Below, piece by piece: positions 6,812-13,800 of a stretch of DNA of 15,652 bases. The position numbers were made by a program, and so were the translations under genes. This stretch comes from Desulfosporosinus sp. UBA5188. Lineage in GTDB: Bacteria; Bacillota; Desulfitobacteriia; Desulfitobacteriales; Desulfitobacteriaceae. The stretch covers positions 1,001 to 16,652 of the forward strand of contig DHWG01000051.1 in assembly GCA_002413075.1 (NCBI GenBank), written 5' to 3'. A model generated the notes under the pieces. That model saw only the letters and a list, made by a program, of their open reading frames with translations. It was not told the origin of the DNA and did not search any database. How positions within the stretch are numbered: position 1 is the first letter of the stretch; each line of letters starts with the position of its first letter.

Positions 6812-7681
6812 TTATTTTCTTGTTGGATATTGGAACGAGGAATCTAAGAACCCTATTGCATTAGGTGCTATTTCAGTAGCCGTTTCCGCAACAAGCAATT
6901 GCACTGACCCACTTGGGTTCTCCGCATCATTATTGTTATTAAATTCTGTCATTTGACCCCAATAACGTTTTGGCATTAGAGACATACGACATCGTGGGTT
7001 ATTTCTACCTTCAATGGCAATTGTATTATAGAATTGCTTCCATAAACGGCGGTACTCAAGTTCAGTGGCATCGACGGTTGGCAACGTTAACTCATCGACA
7101 AAGATCAACTCCGCTTTTTGCGACCGGTAGATTAAGGCCATACTGTGAGTTTTATCATAAATCATAAAGGTCTCGTTACGGAATCGGTCACAAAAATGTG
7201 GGGATAAAAGTGGCAACACGAAGTTCTTGGGTTCTATCACAGCCACAAGGACCTCACCAAATATCGAAAATCGAATAAAGCCCTTGAACTTATGGCTTTC
7301 TCTAGTTAAGTGATGTACTGCCTTTTGGAGGGCACAGACCGTATCATCTGTGAGCATTGTCATAACCTTACTCCCATGCTTAAACCCTAAACGAAGGAAT
7401 TGATAGATTAAGAATTCTTTGTTGGGAGCACAGGTTAAAAATCCAAGCTTAACCAACTCTTGAGCCTGGGGCGAAATCTTCAAGGGAATTGAATTAAAAA
7501 CCCTGTCCGCCTTCTGTTCGTCCGATTTAATCCATTTTGCCGTATTAAAAAGGCTGTCTTCGACATCGGGGGGCCGGATGGCGCGGGGGATCTCCTTTAG
7601 CGCGTAGCTTTCAAAGACGCAACACATCAGCCCCCCAAAACTGCCATCATAAGCGTAGACTAAATCTGTCCTGTCAGGCAT
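6812..7681 (-). CDS. Putative DNA metabolism/repair protein (DUF4130, TIGR03915-type)
   Basis: 289-residue cytoplasmic protein of the DUF4130/TIGR03915 family, known to me only as the regular partner of a radical SAM protein or as a domain fused to a uracil-DNA-glycosylase-like enzyme. Its own reaction is unknown. Recognisable segments: N-terminal YAYDGSFGGLMCCVFESY (about 9-26), LGFKHGSKVMTMLTDDTV, HKFKGFIRFS, LLSPHFCDRFRNETFMIYDKTH, and near the end EYRRLWKQFYNTIAIEGR and RCRMSLMPKRYW. The start ATG at 7681 lies inside the end of the upstream radical SAM gene (22-nt overlap, different frame), after an AGAGAGG ribosome site. The two are therefore translationally coupled and probably act together. 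The family call is firm; the repair role is inferred from partner, promoter and family context. Confidence 0.88.
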   Translation of the reverse strand: MPDRTDLVYAYDGSFGGLMCCVFESYALKEIPRAIRPPDVEDSLFNTAKWIKSDEQKADRVFNSIPLKISPQAQELVKLGFLTCAPNKEFLIYQFLRLGFKHGSKVMTMLTDDTVCALQKAVHHLTRESHKFKGFIRFSIFGEVLVAVIEPKNFVLPLLSPHFCDRFRNETFMIYDKTHSMALIYRSQKAELIFVDELTLPTVDATELEYRRLWKQFYNTIAIEGRNNPRCRMSLMPKRYWGQMTEFNNNNDAENPSGSVQLLVAETATEIAPNAIGFLDSSFQYPTRK

Positions 7682-8943
7682 TGCTGCACATCCTCTCTTG
7701 TGATTGGGGGCTCGTCAAAAAGGGTCAGCTGTTCGGGGCCTTGAGACGTAAGCTGGTATTGATTGGACATCAGCGTGCTAATGGCAACGTCTGATGTTAT
7801 TTTTAAACCCTCCATGATCTTTCCCTTACAGGTAATAAAATACTGTGCGCGCTTCAGGACAATCCCAAGCTTTTTAAGGCCTGAAAAATCAAGGGAGCCA
7901 CTTCTCCTAGCCGTGAGAATACGCTTGGCGCTGGTTACTCCGATTCCCGGAACTCGTAAAAGTACTTCATAGGATGCTTTGTTAATCTCGATAGGAAACT
8001 TGTCCAAATGGTTGAGCGCCCAATTGCACTTGGGATCAACCTCTAAATTGAAATTGGGATGCTGCTCGTCAAGCAGTTCCTTCGCTTCAAAGCCATAAAA
8101 ACGCAATAGCCAGTCGGCCTGATAAAGCCGATGTTCACGCATGAGCGGAGGCTTTATGTCTAAAGAAGGCAACAGTGAATGCTCAGCGACGGGCATATAG
8201 GCAGAGAAAAAAACCCTTTTGAGGCGGTACTTTTTGTAAAGCGCTTCGGTTAGGGTTAATATTTTATGGTCTGTATCCGGCGTCGCTCCCACAATGAGCT
8301 GTGTGCTCTGTCCAGCCGGTACAAACTTGGAAGCGTGACGGAATTTCACAAGATCCGAACTATTTTCCTGAATTTTAGCACTAATGAGTCCCATTGGGCG
8401 CATGATGGATTCCTTTGTCTTGTTCGGAGCTAAAAGCTTTAGACTGTCCTGAGAGGGCAGCTCAATGTTGATACTCATCCGATCGGCTAGAAGGCCCAAA
8501 CGCGTTATTAGATCGTTCTCTGCACCAGGTATGGCCTTGACATGGATATAACCGTTAAAGTGGTAGACGTTCCGCAATAACTCAAGTGTCTTAATCATTT
8601 GCTCAACCGTGTTATTGGGACTGATGATCACACCCGAACTAAGAAATAAACCTTCTATGTAGTTGCGTCGATAGAAATTAATCGTCAGTTCGGCAAGTTC
8701 TAGGGGTGTAAACCCTGCTCGAACAATATCGTTTGATTCACGATTAACACAGTATTTGCAATCAAAGATGCAGACATTCGTTAGCAGCACTTTTAGTAAC
8801 GATATACATCGACCATCGGCTGAAAAACTATGACATATTCCAGATTTATTAGCACTACCAAGACTGCCTTGCTTGCCACTTCTGTCAACGCCACTGGAGG
8901 TGCAAGCCACATCATATTTGGCTGAGTCTGACAAGATCGTCAA
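7660..8943 (-). CDS. Putative DNA modification/repair radical SAM protein (TIGR03916-type)
   Basis: Radical S-adenosylmethionine enzyme. The CxxxCxxC cluster motif is CIFDCKYC (Cys58, Cys62, Cys65; numbered from TTG 8943). Three further Cys precede it (14, 37, 46, in YDVACTSSG, GICHSF and DGRCISLL), which could hold another metal site. The barrel follows, with LSSGVIISPNNTVEQM and RMSINIELPS. Then comes a helix-hairpin-helix DNA-binding motif (LLRVPGIGVTSAKRILTARR, about 325-345). Near the C-terminus QLTLF (405-409) matches the bacterial sliding-clamp-binding motif. The substrate is unknown. The start is uncertain: TTG at 8943 has no ribosome site, while AGGGGGGG (8974-8967) points to the in-frame ATC at 8961, giving INIYDKLTILSDSAKYDV, which fits the family N-terminus better. 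Expression is probably SOS-controlled and coupled to the next gene. Confidence 0.9.
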   Translation of the reverse strand: MTILSDSAKYDVACTSSGVDRSGKQGSLGSANKSGICHSFSADGRCISLLKVLLTNVCIFDCKYCVNRESNDIVRAGFTPLELAELTINFYRRNYIEGLFLSSGVIISPNNTVEQMIKTLELLRNVYHFNGYIHVKAIPGAENDLITRLGLLADRMSINIELPSQDSLKLLAPNKTKESIMRPMGLISAKIQENSSDLVKFRHASKFVPAGQSTQLIVGATPDTDHKILTLTEALYKKYRLKRVFFSAYMPVAEHSLLPSLDIKPPLMREHRLYQADWLLRFYGFEAKELLDEQHPNFNLEVDPKCNWALNHLDKFPIEINKASYEVLLRVPGIGVTSAKRILTARRSGSLDFSGLKKLGIVLKRAQYFITCKGKIMEGLKITSDVAISTLMSNQYQLTSQGPEQLTLFDEPPITREDVQQCLTGQI

Positions 8944-8993
8944 CTTATCATATATATTGATCGATACCCCCCCTAACTAACACGCTACTAAGT

Positions 8994-9023
8994 ACTATAG
9001 TATAAAACGTATGTTCTTGTCAA
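8994..9023 (-). promoter_or_regulatory. Sigma-A promoter of the radical SAM / DUF4130 operon
   Basis: On the minus strand TTGACA (9023-9018) and TATAGT (8999-8994) are separated by 18 bp, a near-consensus vegetative promoter. The spacer is almost entirely occupied by a LexA-type box. Transcription would begin about 8987, leaving a short leader with the ribosome site AGGGGGGG at 8974-8967. Confidence 0.8.
9004..9017 (-). promoter_or_regulatory. LexA/SOS box inside the promoter
   Basis: AGAACATACGTTTT on the minus strand matches the Gram-positive SOS consensus CGAACRNRYGTTYG at 12 of 14 positions; only the two outermost bases differ. It directly abuts the -35 hexamer and fills the spacer, where bound LexA would block RNA polymerase. 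The position strengthens the sequence match. Confidence 0.75.
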
Positions 9024-9036
9024 AGGGGAATATATA

Positions 9037-9050
9037 CGAACATTTGTAAG
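9037..9050 (+). promoter_or_regulatory. Possible second, weaker LexA box
   Basis: CGAACATTTGTAAG matches the Gram-positive SOS consensus at 11 of 14 positions, with a perfect left half and a degenerate right half. Its centre is 33 bp upstream of the stronger box, about three helical turns, so co-operative binding on one DNA face is possible. Confidence 0.4.
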
Positions 9051-9089
9051 ACCTCAGCAAAGGATTTAACAGAATATAATCTAAGGCAA

Positions 9090-9118
9090 TTGCTGAACGG
9101 GAGAAATAACCCTATAAT
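9090..9118 (+). promoter_or_regulatory. Plus-strand promoter for a short transcript
   Basis: TTGCTG (9090-9095) and a perfect TATAAT (9113-9118) are separated by 17 bp. Another perfect TATAAT at 9125-9130 may be an alternative -10. It points at the minigene at 9176-9211 and away from the SOS promoter. Confidence 0.5.
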
Positions 9119-9175
9119 GTTGGATATAATAGATTGGTGAGGTAGAGATCAAGATCTGGAATTTGGAGGAAAATA

Positions 9176-9211
9176 ATGCAGAACTGTTTTGACCTTCATC
9201 TTAATATTTAA
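9176..9211 (+). CDS. 11-codon minigene with a strong ribosome binding site
   Basis: ATG at 9176 opens an 11-codon frame (MQNCFDLHLNI, stop TAA at 9209-9211) preceded at ideal distance by GGAGGA (9165-9170) and by a plausible promoter. Codons 2-11 overlap the left arm of the large hairpin at 9181-9243, so translation and folding would exclude each other. It could be a regulatory leader peptide, the stump of a gene whose body was lost, or chance. No homologous peptide comes to mind. Confidence 0.3.
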   Translation: MQNCFDLHLNI

Positions 9212-9243
9212 AAAACATATTGAGATGAAGGTCAAAACAGTTC
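9181..9243. repeat. 27-bp near-perfect inverted repeat (long hairpin)
   Basis: Arms at 9181-9207 and 9217-9243 are complementary over 27 bp with one mismatch (G-U in one RNA strand), separated by 9 nt. The right arm includes the last 12 bases of the minus-strand membrane-protein gene with its stop codon. The left arm repeats them in reverse inside the plus-strand minigene. It may terminate or stabilise the minus-strand message, but neither side has a T-tract and the stem is unusually long for a terminator. Confidence 0.85.
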
Positions 9244-9768
9244 ACCCAGTGGGAATTTGAAGACTATCATGTTGACAATAAATAATAAAACAGAAAGGGG
9301 CCAGGCAAATAACGGCTTTTCATAATGAAGCCTTATCATGCAAAAAATTGTAACATCGGCAGCGACGGACCACCAATAATTCCAACCATTATGATAGCTT
9401 ATGGTATGAAGTGAAAGAGAGATCGCTTCGAAAAGTGATAACATACCAGTCCAAAATGCAATGTGTAAGATTTGTTTGATGATAGATTTCTTGGGAACAT
9501 AGGGTAGATATAAAAGGATTGCACAGGGAAAGGAAACAAAGGCAATTAATAAATCACTGAAAGTATGCTTAAGGAACGGATGATAGAATGTCCATAAGGG
9601 GTAATTATCAGTAAAAAGATTAAAGATTAAATCCCATATAATAACATAAAGGATGGTAGGATAGTATTTTCTCCAGTTTCTCCAGTCGCCCCATTTCAGA
9701 CAAACGAGTATGTATAAAATCGCTTTTACCGGTCTGAAAATGAGCTGAAGAATGATAAACGTTGTCAT
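9232..9768 (-). CDS. Multi-pass membrane protein, CBO0543-like
   Basis: 178-residue integral membrane protein with about five hydrophobic helices. The segments YYPTILYVIIWDLIFNLFTDNYPLW and HTFSDLLIAFVSFPCAILLYLPYVPK resemble, from memory, the CBO0543 family found mainly in spore formers; function unknown. The last residues are FPLGELF. I place the start at ATG 9768 (MTTFIILQLIF). The frame extends to a TTG at 9876, but that start has no ribosome site and overlaps a likely promoter. The 9768 ATG shares ATGA with the stop of a 9-codon leader ORF carrying a strong ribosome site, so translation is probably coupled. It is divergent from the small membrane protein at 9984-10400, and its 3' end forms half of a long hairpin. 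Confidence 0.75.
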   Translation of the reverse strand: MTTFIILQLIFRPVKAILYILVCLKWGDWRNWRKYYPTILYVIIWDLIFNLFTDNYPLWTFYHPFLKHTFSDLLIAFVSFPCAILLYLPYVPKKSIIKQILHIAFWTGMLSLFEAISLSLHTISYHNGWNYWWSVAADVTIFCMIRLHYEKPLFAWPLSVLLFIVNMIVFKFPLGELF

Positions 9769-9794
9769 ATATACCACCGAAGAACATATGGCAT
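9765..9794 (-). CDS. Nine-codon leader ORF coupled to the membrane protein
   Basis: ATG at 9794 follows AGGAGG and encodes MPYVLRWYI. Its TGA (9767-9765) overlaps the ATG of the downstream gene as ATGA. The ribosome site is the best in this stretch and the main gene has none of its own, so ribosomes finishing the leader would restart there. A sequencing frameshift that splits one gene is the main alternative. Confidence 0.4.
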   Translation of the reverse strand: MPYVLRWYI

Positions 9795-9849
9795 CAAAAC
9801 TCCTACCTCCTGTTACTACTTCCTTAATTTCTGTCCCCCAAATCGTGGG

Positions 9850-9876
9850 ATTATAGTCTGTTAGTGGTCGGCTCAA
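9850..9876 (-). promoter_or_regulatory. Possible promoter of the CBO0543-like gene
   Basis: A perfect TATAAT (9855-9850) is preceded by TTGAGC (9876-9871) at a short 15-bp spacing. Initiation near 9843 would give a leader that contains the AGGAGG and the nine-codon ORF but not the TTG at 9876. Confidence 0.35.
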
Positions 9877-9927
9877 GGGTAGATGAGTTTCCTTGCTTAG
9901 ATAAAGTGGTAAGGTATCGGTAATCGG

Positions 9928-9957
9928 TTGAATTAGTATCCATGCCCAATCTAATAT
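9928..9957 (+). promoter_or_regulatory. Possible promoter of the small two-helix membrane protein
   Basis: TTGAAT (9928-9933) and TAATAT (9952-9957) are separated by 18 bp, each with four of six consensus bases. Initiation near 9964 would place the ribosome site GAGGGAGGA in a short leader and exclude an in-frame ATG at 9942. Confidence 0.35.
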
Positions 9958-9983
9958 TTAAGAAAAGAAGAGGGAGGATTTCA

Positions 9984-10400
9984 GTGAGTACGTTAAAAAA
10001 ACACCCCCACGTTATACATCCTAAAGAGCTAAGAAATAAGGAACTTAAAGGCATCACAAAGTTCAATTATCAGCTAGCAGTGAAGATTACCAACGGCGTT
10101 GGTACAATGTGGTGTGCTTATGCCTTCTTACTGATTGATCTTATGATGTTGCCCCCAGTTATTAAGTCCAACAATGTCATGGTTTGGGTAACTTATATTG
10201 CCCAAACCGTGCTACAGCTGGTTCTATTGCCAATAATTATGGTGGGTCAGAACGTAATCCAAGCTCAAAATGAGTCCAAAGCGGAGACGGATCATAATAC
10301 GTTGACGTACCTTGCCACATTACAGGATGAGCAGATGAAGGAAATGAAAAATCAGACCGCTATTTTGGTGAAGCTTGAAGAGCTTTCATCAAAGAAATAG
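9984..10400 (+). CDS. Small two-helix membrane protein, function unknown
   Basis: 138-residue protein starting with GTG at 9984, chosen because GAGGGAGGA precedes it by 5 nt; an in-frame ATG at 9942 has no ribosome site. A basic N-terminus (1-36) is followed by two transmembrane segments (about 40-57, GTMWCAYAFLLIDLMMLP; and 68-88, WVTYIAQTVLQLVLLPIIMV). After VGQNVIQAQNES comes a charged C-terminal region likely to form a coiled coil (about 93-136). The GTMWCAY and QLVLLPIIMVGQN blocks recall a widespread small membrane protein family found in actinobacteria and others, whose role I do not know. DUF1003 proteins have a comparable layout. The gene is divergent from the CBO0543-like gene and is followed by a long hairpin. 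Confidence 0.8.
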   Translation: MSTLKKHPHVIHPKELRNKELKGITKFNYQLAVKITNGVGTMWCAYAFLLIDLMMLPPVIKSNNVMVWVTYIAQTVLQLVLLPIIMVGQNVIQAQNESKAETDHNTLTYLATLQDEQMKEMKNQTAILVKLEELSSKK

Positions 10401-10461
10401 TCCCCCCATTTTCCATGTTCTCCATGTTTAGCCTAAGGTTAACTAGATGAGCCTTCAAATT

Positions 10462-10514
10462 AACTAACAGGAGCAAGTAGTACCGTACATAGGTATTACT
10501 TGCTCCTGTTAGTT
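10462..10514. terminator. 23-bp hairpin after the small membrane protein gene
   Basis: Arms at 10462-10484 and 10492-10514 pair over 23 bp with one mismatch (a G-U in RNA) around a 7-nt loop. It begins 61 nt after the stop codon. Downstream is GTTATT rather than a real T-tract, so it may be an imperfect terminator or an RNA-stabilising stem. It closely parallels the hairpin at 9181-9243 in length and position. Confidence 0.6.
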
Positions 10515-10583
10515 GTTATTAGGCATAACTTCACAGCTTGACTTATTTCGAGTTTCTTAGACAAGACGTTGCTTATTATTGCG

Positions 10584-10612
10584 TTGATGAGACCGCATCA
10601 ATGTATTAGAAT
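10584..10612 (+). promoter_or_regulatory. Possible promoter of the nucleotidase gene
   Basis: TTGATG (10584-10589) and TAGAAT (10607-10612) are separated by 17 bp. The -35 hexamer is one arm of a small inverted repeat (TTGATG ... CATCAA, 10596-10601), which could be an operator. Other AT-rich candidates exist closer to the gene, so this is tentative. Confidence 0.35.
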
Positions 10613-10645
10613 ACAAATAGAAAGAATATTAAGTATTTTGTATTC

Positions 10646-10675
10646 AGAAGGGAGGACAGGCTATTCTGGATCTTA
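10646..10675 (+). repeat. Leader repeat element, copy 1
   Basis: AGAAGGGAGGACAGGCTATT and the following ten bases align with 10798-10827, sharing the first 12 bases, GGCTAT and CTTA at matching positions. It resembles a ribosome site but has no ATG after it. Confidence 0.6.
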
Positions 10676-10772
10676 TTATTTCCGTCGTTTAACGTAAAAA
10701 TTACATAACTAATACATTAGCATAACGCAGGAATATACGTGTAAGGGTAAAATTTATAGGATGAATCTATAG

Positions 10773-10842
10773 AGAGCCTCGACACTCTAAAGTAACAAGA
10801 AGGGAGGACCGGCTATATGGGCTCTTAAGACGGACAGAGTGT
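10773..10842 (+). promoter_or_regulatory. Possible structured RNA (pseudoknot) before the nucleotidase
   Basis: Two helices interleave: AGAGCC (10773-10778) with GGCTCT (10820-10825), and ACACTCT (10782-10788) with AGAGTGT (10836-10842). The order A-B-A'-B' is a pseudoknot, a shape common in riboswitches and translational regulators. It encloses repeat copy 2 and lies 20 nt before the ribosome site. It matches no riboswitch consensus that I recall. Two short helices could occur by chance. Confidence 0.35.
10798..10827 (+). repeat. Leader repeat element, copy 2
   Basis: AGAAGGGAGGACCGGCTATA and the following ten bases. An ATG 8 nt after GGGAGGAC would encode only MGS before a stop. The core GGACCGGCTA recurs exactly at 15009-15018, near the end of the nucleotidase gene. 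Confidence 0.6.
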
Positions 10843-10876
10843 ACTTGGGGAAAATTATTATGGGGAGGAAATTTAA

Positions 10877-13800
10877 TTGATAAGAAACATTAAGAAATTT
10901 AAAGTCCTTGCCTGGATATTGACACTCGCCTTGATGTTTTCGAGCTTTAGTGTAATCGGCCCAGTACCAATTGCGAAGGCGGCTGTCAACAAGGTATTTG
11001 ATATTGTGGAAATCACAGATTTCCATGGTCAACTTCTAGATTCAACGAATACAAAACCTGTCGGCGCAGCGCTTGCAAAAGTGGTTAAGGATGTAAAAGC
11101 TGCAAACCCAGCTGGAACCTTGATCATTGGTGGAGGCGATTTATATCAAGGAACACCCGTCTCTAATGTGTTACGTGGGGTGCCAGTTCAACAGGTGTTA
11201 TCAAATATGGGCATGGAAGTCACAGCCCTCGGTAATCATGAATTTGATTGGGGACTTGATGTAGTTAATAATACCACTATGACTGGTGCAACTTATAGTA
11301 TAGTCTGTGCTAACATGTATAATAAAGGAACAAGTAATAGACCTTATGAACCCTATAAGATCATCACGAAAGATGGCGTTAAAATAGCTGTTATTGGAGC
11401 GATACTTCAAGAGGCGCCAACGATCATCATGCCAGCTTTAGTGGCCCCTTTTGATTTTACAGATCCAGCAACAGAAATTAATAAAGTTGCCAAGGAAATC
11501 AGAGACGGAAATCAAGCGGATATCGTCTTAGCCGATGTCCATGACGGCGGCGCATCCCTGAATACGATGGTTAATAATTTACATGGCGTTGATGCAGTTT
11601 TTGGTGGACACACTCATAGTATCGCTGATGTTGTAAATAAAGATGCCGACGGTAAGGACGTACCGACATTAATCGCCAATTCAACAGGTAAAGGTTATAT
11701 AGATCTTAAAATTACAGTTGATGCTGATACGAAGGCACTTACTTTCTCAGGTTCAAATTACAAACCACTTACAACCACCGTAGATTCACCAACAGATGCA
11801 GAGTGTAAGAAAATTGTTGATGATGCAAGTGCTGCTTTGTTACCAATATTCAATGAGGTTATCGGTAACGATGCGACAGCTTTCACCAAGGATCAAGTAG
11901 ACTCACCTTATGGGGAATCCCAACTTGGAAACTGGATGGCCGATGTCGTAAAGAATTATACCGCGTCCCCTGCAGAGGTGGGGATGGTGAATAACGGGGG
12001 CATTCGATTAAGTCCAATTGCAGCAGGCCCTATAACAGTCGGCACCATCTTTAATCTGATGCCTTTTGATAACACCGTTTGTACAACGACGATGACCGGG
12101 GCCCAGCTTAAATTCATCTTTGAACAAGCAGTTCAAACGGGTGGTAAAGGAATACAAATTTCAGGCGTTAAATTTACCTATGATTCCTCTAAACCATCCT
12201 ATAAGGCAGCGGTGATCACCACGGATGGAACGATTACAACGCCAGAAGTGCTGGGGCAAAGAGTGATTAGTATCACAAGAGAAAGCAATGGGACCGTCGT
12301 AAATGATACAGATACACTCAAAGTCAATGCACCAGATTTTGTTGCCACGGGCGGGGACTCGTTCACAGGATTTTTGGTTCCATCCATCGTCAGTAGTTTA
12401 GTCGATTCACATGTCACAGTTAGAGATGCTTTAAATGCTGATGTTAGAGCAAAAGACAAAATAACCGTTGTCATGAATAACAGAGTCGACAATCAAATGG
12501 TCGTTGCAGATCCTGTTGTCATGAGTATAGCAGAAGCTAGAACGACAACAAAAACAGCCGTTATACTGACAGGAACCGTTTCTGCCGTCAATGGCAATAA
12601 TGTATTTATTCAAGATGATGCAGCTGCACCTACAGCGGGGATTTGTGTCTATAACACCGGTGGAACAACATTTACTGCTCATAAAGGTGACAAGATCACA
12701 GTCACAGGAAACTTATCAGTCTATAGTGGGTTATTAGAAGTAACACCCACTTCAGCGGCTGGTGTTGTCACGTTAAGTACTGGCAACGTCGTTACACCGA
12801 AGGAGTTTACGGTAGGCGCTGTTACCAATGCTTTACAAGGACAATTGGTGAAAGTTAAAAATGTCACTTTCACGAGCATAGACAATGCGGGCGCCTCTAT
12901 GGCACAAGATTCTACAGGAAGTATTAACGTCTATAAAATGCCAGTTGTTGCAGGTCTCGCAGTAGGCGACATTGCAGATGTGAGCGCAGCCGTTACTATA
13001 TATGGTGCCACCTTAGAACTAGCCGTGGACAGTGCAACTGATGTGGTTAAAGTAGGAACAACACCAGCACCAACGGCTACAATTTCAGTCGTAGCAACGT
13101 CTGATGTCCACGGCAATGTTCTAAACTTTGATTATGGAACCAATGCAGCCCCCTCTACTGGACAGGGACTTGCCAAGGTTTCCACCTATGTCAAGAGTTT
13201 AAGAGCCGCTAATCCAGGTAATGTTATGCTAATCGATAATGGAGATACAGTTCAAGGAACTCCACTTGTTTATTACTATAACATGATCGATAAAGCGACC
13301 GCTTATCCGATGTCAACCGTCATGGGGGCCATGGGATATGACAGTTGGACGTTAGGAAACCATGAATTTAATTATGGACTTGAAACCTTAAATAGAATTA
13401 CAGCTGATGCTAAGAATCTGGGTATTCACATGTTATCAGCGAATACTTATAAGGCTGATGGCACAAATTATGTTGAACCTTATACCATGAAATCCTTCGT
13501 TGTAAATGGTAAAACAATCAAGGTAGCTGTTCTGGGGCTGACAACAAAAACGATCCCGAGTTGGGAAGATCCAGCCCATTATGCAGGCCTGCAGTTTAAT
13601 GACTTAGTCGACGAAGCGAAGAAATGGGTTCCCATCGTTAAAGCTGCAGGAGCCGATGTCGTGATCGTTTCTGCACACACTGGTGAAGAAGGCGCAGCCG
13701 ATGTTATTCCTGAAAATCAGGCGAAGGCGATAGCAACTCAAGTGAGTGGAATCGATGCCATCGTTGCAGGGCATGCCCATAGTACTTTAAATGATCTTAG

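Larger units (their letters stand above)
10401..10876. other. Intergenic region with long leader of the nucleotidase gene
   Basis: No protein-coding gene is evident. The region holds the 23-bp hairpin (10462-10514), a possible promoter (10584-10612), a hairpin from about 10609 to 10645, two copies of a GGGAGGAC(A/C)GGCTAT element 152 nt apart, a possible pseudoknot (10773-10842), and the ribosome site GGGGAGG (10862-10868). A leader of roughly 250 nt before the nucleotidase suggests RNA-level control. Confidence 0.55.

Noticed and set aside
9769..9876. TTG start at 9876 for the CBO0543-like gene
   Set aside because: No ribosome site, and the TTG coincides with a possible -35 box upstream of a perfect TATAAT; the ATG at 9768 fits better.
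10646..10827. CRISPR-like array
   Set aside because: Only two imperfect copies, 152 nt apart, with no regular spacers and no cas genes.
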